A DNA stretch of 64,000 bases, from contig NZ_JANFDA010000001.1 in the NCBI RefSeq assembly GCF_040493455.1, positions 186,001 to 250,000 on the forward strand, read 5' to 3'. This stretch comes from Microcosmobacter sp040493455. Its GTDB lineage: Bacteria; Bacteroidota; Bacteroidia; Flavobacteriales; Flavobacteriaceae. This document shows, in pieces, positions 24,958 to 33,792 of this stretch. Below the pieces are notes generated by a model. The model saw only the letters and a list, made by a program, of their open reading frames with translations, ran no database searches and had not been told where the DNA came from. Position numbers and translations under genes: made by a program. Within the stretch, counting starts at the first letter, position 1. Every line of letters begins with the position of its first letter.

Positions 24958-25962
24958 ATGTCGCAAAAAAATCAAACTCTAGGAGAGTTTATCATTGAAA
25001 ACCAATCGTCTTTCAAATATACTTCTGGTGAACTTTCTCGACTTATTAATTCTATTCGTTTAGCTGCAAAGGTTGTAAACCATGAGGTTAACAAAGCTGG
25101 TTTGGTAGATATTATTGGAGCGGCTGGTGACACTAACATCCAAGGTGAAGATCAACAAAAGTTAGATGTATATGCTAACGATAAATTTATTCAAACCTTA
25201 ACCAATAGGAATATTGTTTGTGGAATAGCTAGTGAGGAAGAAGATGATTTTATTGCCATAAATAGTCAGGATGAAAACCACCAAAACAAATATGTTGTCT
25301 TAATTGATCCTTTGGATGGTTCATCAAACATCGATGTCAATGTTTCTGTGGGAACTATTTTTTCGGTTTACAGGCGTATCACTCCTGTCGGAACTCCTGT
25401 GACTATGGCGGACTTTCTTCAGAAAGGAAATCAGCAAGTTGCAGCAGGTTATGTGGTTTATGGAACATCAACAATGTTGGTGTATACTACTGGTGATGGT
25501 GTTAATGGGTTTACGCTAAACCCTGCTATTGGAACATTCTATTTATCGCATCCAAATATGCAGTTCCCTGAAACTGGTAAAATCTATTCTGTTAACGAAG
25601 GAAATTACATTCACTTTCCGCAAGGTGTAAAAGATTACATTAAGTATTGCCAAATGGAAGAGGGTGACAGACCGTACACAAGTCGTTACATTGGGTCCTT
25701 GGTATCAGACTTTCATCGTAATATGATAAAGGGAGGCATCTATATGTATCCTAAGAGTTCTAAAAACTCTGAAGGTAAATTGAGACTGCTTTACGAATGT
25801 AATCCAATGGCTTTTCTTGCTGAACAAGCTAACGGAAAGGCGAGTAATGGATTTACAAGAATCCTAGATATACAGCCTTCGGAACTTCATCAACGTGTGC
25901 CGTTCTTTTGTGGAAGCCGAAAGATGGTAGAAAAGGCTGAAGAGTTTATGCAAAAAGCTTAA
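24958..25962 (+). CDS. fbp: Fructose-1,6-bisphosphatase, class 1
   Basis: This enzyme hydrolyses fructose 1,6-bisphosphate in gluconeogenesis. The 334-residue class 1 enzyme has the metal-binding site DPLDGSSNID (117-126), acidic residues EEED (93-96), the sugar-phosphate site YTSRYIGSLVSDFHRNMIKGG, and KLRLLYECNPMAFLAEQA near the C-terminus. It is divergent from the GNAT-lysC run, with 122 bases between the starts. No obvious terminator follows before the next gene. Confidence 0.96.
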   Translation: MSQKNQTLGEFIIENQSSFKYTSGELSRLINSIRLAAKVVNHEVNKAGLVDIIGAAGDTNIQGEDQQKLDVYANDKFIQTLTNRNIVCGIASEEEDDFIAINSQDENHQNKYVVLIDPLDGSSNIDVNVSVGTIFSVYRRITPVGTPVTMADFLQKGNQQVAAGYVVYGTSTMLVYTTGDGVNGFTLNPAIGTFYLSHPNMQFPETGKIYSVNEGNYIHFPQGVKDYIKYCQMEEGDRPYTSRYIGSLVSDFHRNMIKGGIYMYPKSSKNSEGKLRLLYECNPMAFLAEQANGKASNGFTRILDIQPSELHQRVPFFCGSRKMVEKAEEFMQKA

Positions 25963-25997
25963 CACCAAGTTAAGAAATTCTGCCTTAGATTTGTGTT

Positions 25998-27114
25998 ATG
26001 TCTTTTGAGCTTAGCACAATAAACATCTTGAACATCTTTTTGTTTGTGGGTATCATCCATGGCATTATTCTTTCAGGTTTTCTTTTTACAAAAAAACCAA
26101 TCTTAAAAACCAATGTCATTTTAGGGTTTTGGATATTGTTGTTTGCAATGGCAAACCTTCAGATTGTCATCAATTCATCTCAATTATATAAAGTTTTTGG
26201 GCAATCGTTTACATTGTTTCTACCGCTGACGTTCAATCTTTTTTATGGTCCTTTGATTTGGATTTATATAAAGAAGAATACCACTCAACTATAAAATTTC
26301 TAAACTTCAATGGCTTCACCTTGTACCAGGATTTTTGGAATTCATTTATTTTATAGCTGTATATGTTCAATCTTTATCTTGGCGCCAAGAGTTTTATGGC
26401 ATTCACTGGAACTACATTGAACCTACTCTAGAGGTAATTGCCTTAATAAGTTTCATTACGTATTTATATTTCAGTTTGAAGGCTTTAAAGAAATATAAGT
26501 TAGAGATCGATCAAAATTATTCGGACACAACAATCGAGAAATACGAATGGTTAAAAAAGTTGTTGATCATTCTTATAATATTTACCATTATTTGGGGAAT
26601 CCTAACGATAGTCGATGTATTTATTATGGGATATAGCTTGGGTTACATTTATTTTTACCCTTACTATCTTTTCATTGCTTTCATTGGCTATTTTATTAGC
26701 TTTTCTTTAGATCACCTAAGCAGGAAAAGAATTCCTATTCATTTTCAAAAAACTACCTCTAAAGCTCTTATCTCAGAAGAAAAGACAAAAACTGTTCTGG
26801 ATAATCTTGATAGGTTAATGAGAGAAGAAAAGCTTTACTTGAAAGGAGATCTCAGGTCAAAAGATGTGTCCGATAAGCTTGGTATTACTGTACAAACCCT
26901 CTCTTATGCTATAAATAAGGGGCTTAAAAACTCTTTTAATGATTATATAAATAAGCTTAGAGTTCTTCACGTAAAAGAGCGACTAGAGGCTGGAGATTTG
27001 GAAAAGAAAAACCTTGCAGGCATTGCAAAAGAGTCTGGTTTTAATTCTGAATCTTCATTCTACAGAATCTTCAAAAAAGTAGCTGGAGTTACACCAAAAG
27101 AGTATCTCAAATGA
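25998..27114 (+). pseudogene. Membrane AraC-family regulator split by a frameshift
   Basis: Two frames together make one recognisable protein. The first (25998-26294) is an N-terminal membrane part with about three helices (GIIHGIILSGFLF, LTFNLFYGPLIWIYIKKN). The second continues without its own ATG (to 27114) with more helices and an AraC-type DNA-binding domain (LGITVQTLSYAINKG, IAKESGFNSESSFYRIFKK, GVTPKEYL). The switch must lie between 26274 and 26294: after TTQL the second frame reads YKISKLQWLHLVPGFLEF in phase. One extra base, or two missing, would restore a ~370-residue membrane AraC regulator. It is a true disruption or a sequencing error. A -7-like TAGATTTG (25986-25993) sits only 4 bases before the ATG. 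Confidence 0.8.
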
Positions 27115-27182
27115 TACTTTAGGAGTCTTTTCATTTGATTTACATAGACTTACCGATATACATTGCAATCAAAATTTTAGTC

Positions 27183-28106
27183 ATGAATGTAAAAGTCTTT
27201 GTTATCCTTGTCTTTTTTGTGTCTCAATGTATTGCACAACAATTCAATCCTCCAATTCCAGATAACTATCGTATAGCATATATTTCATACTCTGGCGAAA
27301 CACCAGACATCTTTATGATGAATCCAAATGTTATGAAATCAGCCCAACTAACAGATTCTGAAATGAGCAATAGTTTTCCGCAAGATTTTGGTGATGGTCA
27401 AACACTTTTATTTACAAAATCAAAGACAGGTAATGGTGCTGGTGGTAAGCTCTACACGCTAAATATTTTTAGCAAGGTAGAAACGCCTTATAACCCAAGT
27501 CCAATAACTACGAATGCAAAGCAAGAACGCAAAAACAAACAAGGTACGCATATTGCCTATACAAAAGAGGTTGACAATTTTAGGGAATTGTTTGTTTATG
27601 ATATTAGCACCAAAAAACATGTCCAGGTAAGCCAGAACAAGGCAAACAACAATCCTGCCCAAATAGAAATGTCTTTTTGGTCTTTTGATGGAAATCAAGT
27701 GGCCTATTTAAGCGGAAAAGACTATTACAATTTATACTTAAGGGTATACAACCTAACATCTCAAAAAACGACAACAGTGACACCTAAAGGATTCATGTTT
27801 GCTGGACTGGTTTGGTTAAAAGACAATAGCTCTTTTGTCATTAATATAGCAAGACGCAATGAGTTTAGTTACGAATTATTCGGGATTAATCTTGATGGGT
27901 CCAACTTTAAGCAGTTAACAAACGATCCCAGTAAAGGAAACATACACCCAGACATTTCACCAGATGGTAATTGGATCGTTTTCGAAAGCGGCCGAGGTGA
28001 TGAAAGCAATAATATCTACTTAATGCGTCCAGATGGTAGCAATCAGATAAAGCTCACCTCTGGTAAAGCATATCATGGAAGACCTGCTTGGTTTGAAATG
28101 AAATAA
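27183..28106 (+). CDS. Secreted TolB/PD40-type beta-propeller protein
   Basis: The ATG at 27183 begins a signal peptide (MNVKVFVILVFFVSQCIAQ), giving 307 residues; an upstream in-frame codon at 27135 is unlikely. The body has repeated WD40-like/PD40 blades: ISYSGETPDIFMMNP, GTHIAYTKEVDNFRELFVYD, GNQVAYLSGKDYYNLYLR, and the most canonical HPDISPDGNWIVFESGR. These form a periplasmic propeller like the C-terminal part of TolB, usually a protein-interaction module. No enzymatic domain is attached and no partner is adjacent. A strong terminator follows directly. Confidence 0.8.
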   Translation: MNVKVFVILVFFVSQCIAQQFNPPIPDNYRIAYISYSGETPDIFMMNPNVMKSAQLTDSEMSNSFPQDFGDGQTLLFTKSKTGNGAGGKLYTLNIFSKVETPYNPSPITTNAKQERKNKQGTHIAYTKEVDNFRELFVYDISTKKHVQVSQNKANNNPAQIEMSFWSFDGNQVAYLSGKDYYNLYLRVYNLTSQKTTTVTPKGFMFAGLVWLKDNSSFVINIARRNEFSYELFGINLDGSNFKQLTNDPSKGNIHPDISPDGNWIVFESGRGDESNNIYLMRPDGSNQIKLTSGKAYHGRPAWFEMK

Positions 28107-28107
28107 A

Positions 28108-28137
28108 AAAAGCGAATCTAGAAATAGATTCGCTTTT
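28108..28137. terminator. Bidirectional terminator
   Basis: AAAAGCGAATCTA (28108-28120) and TAGATTCGCTTTT (28125-28137) form a 13-bp perfect stem with a GAAA loop. It ends the beta-propeller gene and can also serve the convergent TerB-like gene. Confidence 0.92.
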
Positions 28138-28158
28138 ATATTGTAACGCTAAACTAGG

Positions 28159-28590
28159 TTAGCGATTCATATTCTTGATTTCTTCTATAAAAGTATCAAT
28201 GTCTACACCATGACTTACTAGAGTCAAGGCTTTATCTACAACATACTTTACATTTTCTGGAGTAAACCCAAGACCTATTGCAATCTTACGCAATACAAAT
28301 TCTTCATGATCGCCTTTAATGTGATCTACATAAACCATTCTTGCCAAATCGTACAGACGTTCTAGTCTTCTATTGTACATAATTGGTGGGTTGATAGGAT
28401 GTGAATTATAATCCTTTAGAATTTGTTTATAATCGTCTTCTGTAATATCTAAATTTCTAGCTAAACGGTCCAAAAATGTTTTCTCTTCATCAGAAATCTT
28501 ACCATCATCCATTGCCACTCTTACAATAGCTGCAAAGTGATCTTGGTTACGTTTTTTAAACCCGCTATCAAATAAATCTGAAATTGACAT
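28159..28590 (-). CDS. TerB-like family protein
   Basis: The 143-residue all-helical cytoplasmic protein has a TerB core: FAAIVRVAMDDGKISDEEKT and LDRLARNLDITEDDYKQIL, followed by a second similar half (ARMVYVDHIKGDHEEFVLRK, IGLGFTPENVKYVVDKAL). The acidic D-GKISDEE loops are candidate metal-binding sites, as in TerB. TerB domains occur in tellurite resistance and in membrane/stress complexes. No other ter genes are nearby, so tellurite resistance is not implied. Confidence 0.8.
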   Translation of the reverse strand: MSISDLFDSGFKKRNQDHFAAIVRVAMDDGKISDEEKTFLDRLARNLDITEDDYKQILKDYNSHPINPPIMYNRRLERLYDLARMVYVDHIKGDHEEFVLRKIAIGLGFTPENVKYVVDKALTLVSHGVDIDTFIEEIKNMNR

Positions 28591-28688
28591 AAGTTGTTTG
28601 TTTTTAGTGGCGCAAATATAGTTTAAAGCTAAGCTTTATAAAATGAAAATCTGTCTTTTTTTTACTTAATTAAGCATATATTAAGGGT

Positions 28689-29555
28689 GTGAAAACAGTC
28701 CTCTTTAATAAACAAAAATATAACCATCCTTTACTGATGGATTTCTTCAATTTAGAAGATTTTAAAGCGCAATTATTCACCAAAGAACTATACACAACAA
28801 ATTTCTTCGAAGTTTTAATTTTTTTTGAAGCCGAAGGCCACGTTTTAGTTGGTGATAAAAACATAAATCTCGCCTCTGGTACTTTTATATTCACTTCGCC
28901 TTATCAAAGAAGGCAATGGTTTGTAGATTTAGAAAAAACTGAAGGCTACGCGCTAATTTTTGAAAAAGATTTCCTTGGTCATTTCTTTTCAGATGAATTG
29001 TTTGTATACCGTCTTCAATACTTTTATAATAATACTGTAAGCCCAATTTTAACGACCAGAGAAAGGTTGTTTTCTTTTGAACATGACATTTTTGAAGAGC
29101 TACTAAGCGAAATCAACAATTATCAAAATGATTCTTCACACATCCTACGGTCACTTTTGTATTATATCCTTATCAAATTGAATAGGCATTTTTGTGAATT
29201 TCACACTCTAGAAAATGAAACACACCTCAACAATCACGCCTATTTATTTAAGGAATCTCTTGAGCAGAACTACAAAACACATCAGCAAGTCAATGATTAT
29301 GCATCGTTATTGAAAATCAGCCGGATAACACTGAACAACTCCGTCAAAAAACAATTTGGTATTACTGCTACAGATATGATTAAGGAACGTATTGTTTCTG
29401 AAATAAAAAACGAGTTGCTATATTCTACAAAGACCATTTCAGAAATAGCTTATGAGCTAAACTTTTCTGAACCGAACAACATGATTCGATTGTTCAAAAA
29501 TAAAACTAACTCTTCTCCTGCTCAATTTAGACTGTCTTATCAAATTGATAGTTAA
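28689..29555 (+). CDS. AraC-family transcriptional regulator
   Basis: The 288-residue protein starts with GTG. The N-terminal ~150 residues are a cupin-like ligand domain (VLIFFEAEGHVLVGDKNI, SGTFIFTSPYQRRQW). The C-terminal ~95 residues are a double helix-turn-helix (YASLLKISRITLNNSVKKQF and ISEIAYELNFSEPNNMIRLF) ending SSPAQFRLSYQ. It probably regulates the following secreted NTF2-fold lipoprotein gene, which starts 95 bases downstream, but this is positional inference. The effector is unknown. Confidence 0.88.
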   Translation: MKTVLFNKQKYNHPLLMDFFNLEDFKAQLFTKELYTTNFFEVLIFFEAEGHVLVGDKNINLASGTFIFTSPYQRRQWFVDLEKTEGYALIFEKDFLGHFFSDELFVYRLQYFYNNTVSPILTTRERLFSFEHDIFEELLSEINNYQNDSSHILRSLLYYILIKLNRHFCEFHTLENETHLNNHAYLFKESLEQNYKTHQQVNDYASLLKISRITLNNSVKKQFGITATDMIKERIVSEIKNELLYSTKTISEIAYELNFSEPNNMIRLFKNKTNSSPAQFRLSYQIDS

Positions 29556-29650
29556 TCACTTTGTTTTGATAACTCCTCCTTACTGTTTTAGTAATTCCTT
29601 TGCATTATAAAATTTACTCGCAGAGAATAACTAACTCAAAGACAATACAT

Positions 29651-30556
29651 ATGAAATCAATATTCAAAAAAATCACACTTGGTCTTATCACAAGCTTAGT
29701 AATAATGGCTTGTAAAAACGAAACAAAAGAAAACACTCCAATAGAATCACAAAACACTAAAGAAATGACAACAGAAGCAAAAACACCTGATTACAAAGAG
29801 ATTGCCATAAAGGCACAAGATGCATTCTTTAAGGCTTACAGTGAAGAAGGCGTAAACAAATATTTCGCTCAAGATTACATTCAACATAACCCACATGTCC
29901 CTACTGGTATAGAGCCTGTACTTGGTTTTTTACCTGCATTAAAGGAAGCTAATACTACCTACAAAACGCACCGCTTACTACAAGATGGTAATTACATTAT
30001 TTTTCATAATACTTATGACAATGCTGAAGCCTTTGGTGCAAAAGAAATCGTAGCTTTCGATGTTTGGCGAATGGAAGACGGCAAAGTTGCTGAGCATTGG
30101 GATAATATTACTCCAAAAGTAAATGAAACTGCAAGCGGTCGTTCACAAGTAGATGGTCCAACGGAAATTAAAGATCTAGATAAAACAGAAGCTAACAAAA
30201 CACTCGTACAAAACTTAATGGACGATGTATTCTTCGGAAAAGCTCCAGAAAAGATTACAGAATACATAAGCATAGAACAGTACGATCAGCACAATCCTAT
30301 GGTTAAAGACGGTTTAAGTGGTTTGAATGAAGCACTAATGGCTTTGGCAGAAGCTAACAACCCTTTCATCTATAAGAAAGTTCATAAAGTTTTAGGAGAA
30401 GGCAATTTTGTATTGACGATGAGTGAAGGAGAATGGAACCAAAAACCAACAGCATTCTATGATTTATTTAGAGTTGAAAATGGAAAAATTGTAGAACACT
30501 GGGATGTTATCCAAGAGATTCCTTCAGAAATGGCTCATGACAATGGCAAGTTTTAA
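29651..30556 (+). CDS. Lipoprotein with two NTF2/SnoaL-like domains
   Basis: The ATG at 29651 starts a lipoprotein signal (MKSIFKKITLGLITSLVIMAC); an upstream codon at 29600 is not needed. The mature 302-residue protein carries two tandem SnoaL-like units: KYFAQDYIQHNPHVPTG with VAFDVWRMEDGKVAEHWDNI, and ITEYISIEQYDQHNPMVKDG with FYDLFRVENGKIVEHWDVIQ. These folds usually form small-molecule isomerase, cyclase or binding pockets. The duplicated QHNP and EHWD motifs indicate tandem duplication. Substrate unknown. Confidence 0.85.
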   Translation: MKSIFKKITLGLITSLVIMACKNETKENTPIESQNTKEMTTEAKTPDYKEIAIKAQDAFFKAYSEEGVNKYFAQDYIQHNPHVPTGIEPVLGFLPALKEANTTYKTHRLLQDGNYIIFHNTYDNAEAFGAKEIVAFDVWRMEDGKVAEHWDNITPKVNETASGRSQVDGPTEIKDLDKTEANKTLVQNLMDDVFFGKAPEKITEYISIEQYDQHNPMVKDGLSGLNEALMALAEANNPFIYKKVHKVLGEGNFVLTMSEGEWNQKPTAFYDLFRVENGKIVEHWDVIQEIPSEMAHDNGKF

Positions 30557-30585
30557 TTAACTAAACAAGGTCAACATACTAATAT

Positions 30586-30622
30586 AAAAGCCGCCTTTTT
30601 AAAGATGGCTTTTGTATTTTTA
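30586..30622 (+). terminator. Intrinsic terminator
   Basis: AAAAGCC and GGCTTTT, extended by an imperfect inner stem (GCCTTT/AAAGAT with one G-U pair and one mismatch), are followed by a T-rich stretch. It ends the NTF2-domain lipoprotein transcript. Confidence 0.7.
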
Positions 30623-30644
30623 AGAACTCAGGTTTAGAAAAATA

Positions 30645-31547
30645 ATGCAGCACTTCAAAACTATAGAGGCCTATTGCAAGGCTATAAATATCCCAAACTC
30701 AAAGCATCCTTACTTTGATATTCGCTCTTTTGAAGAAAACATGCCTACTGTGGTACACAACATGGAACCTTTTAAGCATGAGTTCTTTGCTGTGGCTATA
30801 AAAGTTGAAGGTTCTGGCAAGGCTATTTCCGGACATCACTCCAATTTCCCAGAAGGCGCAACAGTGTTTTTCAATTCTCCTTTTCAAATTATTTCCTGGG
30901 ATATTTTGCCAGATTGGGAAGGATATTACATCATATTTTCCAAAGAGTTTATTTCTCAGTCCAAGTATCTTACGCATTTATTACAAGACTTTCCGTACTT
31001 AAAAATTGATAAAGCCATACCTTTTGAGGTGCAACCTCACGAAGTTTCTAAACTTCTGCAGATTTACGAATCCATTTATGAAGAACAACAAAATCTCAAA
31101 AAAGACTCCATTGCAATTATAGAAGCACATGTTTTAGTACTACTCAATTTTGTGAAGCGCTTTTTTGAAGCTCAGGTCAGCAAGGAAGATGCTACCGCAG
31201 AATTCCGAAAAGCAGACATTTCTTTATTGTCTAGATTTCAAACATTAATTGAGACCAGCTTCTATACCGCGAACTCCAATAAAACACATTCGCCAAGCTA
31301 TTATGCTCAACAATTGGCCGTACATCCCAATCATTTGAATGCTATCGTAAAGCAAATTACAGGGCATACAGCCAAAGCACATATACATAATCATCTTGTT
31401 AGAATGGCTAAGTCTCACTTGCTTCAAACGGAAATGAGCATCAAGGAAATTGCGTATTCCTTACAGTTTGATTCTCCGAATAACTTCAGTAGTTTCTTCA
31501 AAAAACAAACAGGGCAAACGCCTAATTCCTTTAGAAAAAACAAATAA
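30645..31547 (+). CDS. AraC-family transcriptional regulator
   Basis: The 300-residue protein has an N-terminal cupin-like sensor (FDIRSFEENMPTVVHNMEPF, GATVFFNSPFQIISWDILP). Its C-terminal AraC double HTH comprises YYAQQLAVHPNHLNAIVKQI, IKEIAYSLQFDSPNNFSSFF and the end KKQTGQTPNSFRKNK. It precedes the three-gene run NTF2 protein-NTF2 lipoprotein-hydrolase by 87 bases on the same strand and is likely its regulator, repeating the AraC then NTF2 arrangement just upstream. Confidence 0.88.
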   Translation: MQHFKTIEAYCKAINIPNSKHPYFDIRSFEENMPTVVHNMEPFKHEFFAVAIKVEGSGKAISGHHSNFPEGATVFFNSPFQIISWDILPDWEGYYIIFSKEFISQSKYLTHLLQDFPYLKIDKAIPFEVQPHEVSKLLQIYESIYEEQQNLKKDSIAIIEAHVLVLLNFVKRFFEAQVSKEDATAEFRKADISLLSRFQTLIETSFYTANSNKTHSPSYYAQQLAVHPNHLNAIVKQITGHTAKAHIHNHLVRMAKSHLLQTEMSIKEIAYSLQFDSPNNFSSFFKKQTGQTPNSFRKNK

Positions 31548-31634
31548 CCTTTGATTTTTATACTTCTTGATTTGATTCCATAAACTTTTCGCGCTTAAGC
31601 TATCGCATCTTTGTATTATAAAACACGGTAGACG

Positions 31635-32147
31635 ATGAAAACTTTATTTATAACCGTATTAATGACCACTTCATTAATAGTAAATGGACAGAACATGAAA
31701 GACAAGATCAGCATCCAAGAAACCATAAGCAAGATGTTTGTCAATTCGGACCAAAGAAACTGGGAAGACGTAGAAGCACAATTTGCAAAAAATGTAATGC
31801 TAGACTACTCATCAATGACAGGAAACCCAGCTACAACAGTAACTCCAAAAGACATCACTAATGCATGGAAAACTGTATTACCAGGCTTTACATTCACACA
31901 TCATCAAATTGGGAACTTTATTACAGAAGTGAGTGGTGTTAAAGCACATAGTTTTTGCTACGGAACAGCGACTCATTATTTAGAAGACGATAAGGGCAAT
32001 ATCTGGACTGTGGTTGGAAGTTATGATTTTGAGTTAGAACAATCTGGAAACGATTGGAAAATTACCACAATGACCTTCAACTACAAATACCAGGATGGTA
32101 ATGCCAAGTTGATTGAAAAAGCGATAGAAAACGTAAAAACTAATTAA
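31635..32147 (+). CDS. Secreted NTF2/SnoaL-like protein
   Basis: The 170-residue protein has a signal peptide (MKTLFITVLMTTSLIVNGQ) and one SnoaL-like domain: ISKMFVNSDQRNWEDVEAQF, VMLDYSSMTG, ITNAWKTVLPGFTFTHHQIG and VVGSYDFELEQSGNDWKIT. The D-Y-S and T-H-H positions fit a scytalone dehydratase/limonene-hydrolase-like pocket. It is first in a tight operon; the next start is 1 base after its stop. Confidence 0.83.
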   Translation: MKTLFITVLMTTSLIVNGQNMKDKISIQETISKMFVNSDQRNWEDVEAQFAKNVMLDYSSMTGNPATTVTPKDITNAWKTVLPGFTFTHHQIGNFITEVSGVKAHSFCYGTATHYLEDDKGNIWTVVGSYDFELEQSGNDWKITTMTFNYKYQDGNAKLIEKAIENVKTN

Positions 32148-32148
32148 A

Positions 32149-32637
32149 ATGAAACAACTAATAATCCTCCTTTGTATAGGATTAACATATTCATGTAATA
32201 ACACTATGAACACTACAATAGCAACTCAAAACAAAGCCTCGGTTACCTCTTTTTTTAAAGCCTTAGAGGAAGAGAATGTAGACAATTTACTTCAATTGTT
32301 TGCTGATGATGCAAAACACATCAACCCTTATCATTCAGGTATTTTTCCTGAAGGAGCAGAAGGCAAGGAGGCGATTAGAGCCTATTGGGCTCCAGTATTT
32401 CCAAACTTTGATGGGATGTCTTTCCCTATTGAAGAACTCTATGCTATGGAGGATCCAAGCCTAGTTTTTGTGAAATATTCAGGACACATCAAATTAAAAG
32501 ATGGCGCAGGGACTTATAGCAATAACTACTACTCTACTTTTAAGTTTGATGACAATGGGAAAATTATAGAATACGTAGAACTATTCAACCCGATTACAGC
32601 TGCTCGCGGCTTTGGACTATTAGATAAAATCAAGTAA
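32149..32637 (+). CDS. NTF2/SnoaL-like lipoprotein
   Basis: The 162-residue protein has a lipoprotein signal (MKQLIILLCIGLTYSC). A SnoaL domain follows, with FFKALEEENVDNLLQLFADD, KHINPYHSGIFPEG and IRAYWAPVFPNFDGM. It resembles nuclear-transport-factor-2-like ketosteroid isomerase relatives. It sits between another NTF2 protein and an alpha/beta hydrolase, with 1-base gaps on both sides, so the three are probably co-translated. The substrate is unknown. Confidence 0.83.
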   Translation: MKQLIILLCIGLTYSCNNTMNTTIATQNKASVTSFFKALEEENVDNLLQLFADDAKHINPYHSGIFPEGAEGKEAIRAYWAPVFPNFDGMSFPIEELYAMEDPSLVFVKYSGHIKLKDGAGTYSNNYYSTFKFDDNGKIIEYVELFNPITAARGFGLLDKIK

Positions 32638-32638
32638 T

Positions 32639-33661
32639 ATGAAAAAACTATTTATCCTCTCTGCAATTGTACTGATGAGTGCTTGCGGAAATTCAGAAAA
32701 AAAGAAAGAAGAACAAACACAGCAAAAAGAACCTAAAAATACAGAAGCAATCATGAAAACAGTAAACTTTAAAAGTGAAGGCCTTAACCTTGTCGGTAAT
32801 CTCTATTATCCGCCAAATTTTGAAGAAGGCAAGGCATATCCAACAATAGTATGCTCCGGAAGTTGGACCACAGTGAAAGAACAAATGGCTGGCTTATATG
32901 CCAAACGATTTGCTGAAAATGGATTTATCACTTTGGCATTCGATTTTAGAAATTATGGCGACAGTGAAGGCGTACCAAGAGCTTGGGAAAACCCAATGAT
33001 GAAGATTCAGGATATCAAAAATGCAGTAGCCTATTTAAAATCACTTCCTGAGGTTGATGGTAATAACATTGGTGCCTTTGGTGTCTGTGCAGGATCTATG
33101 TATACTTTAATGGCAGCTTCAGAAGACAACGATATTAAAGCAGTAGCCACGACTGCTTCTTGGTTACACGATGCCGAAGCTGTAAAACTATTTTATGGTG
33201 GTGAAGAAGGTGTACAACAACGCAAGGATGCAGCCCAAGCTGCAAAAAAGAAATATGCCGAGACTGGTGAATTTACCTATATCAAAACAATTTCAACGGA
33301 CGACCCAACAGCAGCTATGTATGGTAACTTTGATTATTATCTCAATCCAGAGCGCGGTGCTATTCCACAATGGAGTGCCGATCAATTTGCTGTAGCGACG
33401 TGGGAAGATTGGTTAAATCTAGACCCATTTCCTTCAGCTGCAAAATTAGACAAGCCATTATTTATGGTACACAGTGATGGTTGTGTGTTACCAGACTACA
33501 CCAAAAAATATTTTGAAGCTGTTCCCTCTAAGAAGAAGGAATTGGTTTGGGTAGATACGGATTTGGCATCGCCTATGCATCAATTCGCTTTCTATGACCA
33601 AAAAGATGAAGTGGATTTAGCAGTCGAAAAAACCAGTTCGTTTTTCCATAAGAATTTATAG
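32639..33661 (+). CDS. Lipoprotein alpha/beta hydrolase
   Basis: The 340-residue protein has a lipoprotein signal (MKKLFILSAIVLMSAC) and a dienelactone-hydrolase/X-Pro-dipeptidase-like alpha/beta hydrolase domain. The oxyanion region is TIVCSGSWTTVKEQM. The nucleophile elbow reads GAFGVCAGSMYTL, where the GxCxG geometry suggests Cys in place of Ser as nucleophile, as in dienelactone hydrolases. An HSDGCVLPD segment and a late His (PMHQFAFYDQ) complete a plausible triad. It is the last gene of the NTF2 operon. Confidence 0.82.
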   Translation: MKKLFILSAIVLMSACGNSEKKKEEQTQQKEPKNTEAIMKTVNFKSEGLNLVGNLYYPPNFEEGKAYPTIVCSGSWTTVKEQMAGLYAKRFAENGFITLAFDFRNYGDSEGVPRAWENPMMKIQDIKNAVAYLKSLPEVDGNNIGAFGVCAGSMYTLMAASEDNDIKAVATTASWLHDAEAVKLFYGGEEGVQQRKDAAQAAKKKYAETGEFTYIKTISTDDPTAAMYGNFDYYLNPERGAIPQWSADQFAVATWEDWLNLDPFPSAAKLDKPLFMVHSDGCVLPDYTKKYFEAVPSKKKELVWVDTDLASPMHQFAFYDQKDEVDLAVEKTSSFFHKNL

Positions 33662-33669
33662 AACTTGAA

Positions 33670-33707
33670 AATAAAGAAGGAGAATCAATGATTCTCCTTC
33701 TTTATTT
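33670..33707 (+). terminator. Strong intrinsic terminator
   Basis: AATAAAGAAGGAGAATCA pairs with GATTCTCCTTCTTTATT across a very small loop (AAT region near 33688), with a T-rich end. It terminates the NTF2-hydrolase operon. Confidence 0.88.
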
Positions 33708-33735
33708 AATCTAATACATTTTGTTTAGATAAGAT

Positions 33736-33743
33736 TATCTTTG
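33736..33743 (+). promoter_or_regulatory. -7 promoter box of the Crp/Fnr gene
   Basis: TATCTTTG matches the Bacteroidota -7 consensus exactly, 50 bases before the start of the Crp/Fnr gene. A TTG at 33721-33723 is closer than usual for a -33 element. Confidence 0.45.
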
Positions 33744-33792
33744 ATAAACCTACAACTAGAACTGTGTTATTAACTAAACCAATAGATCAATA

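Noticed and set aside
28159..28590. Tellurite resistance locus
   Set aside because: Only a TerB-like domain is present, with no terC, terD or other ter genes nearby.
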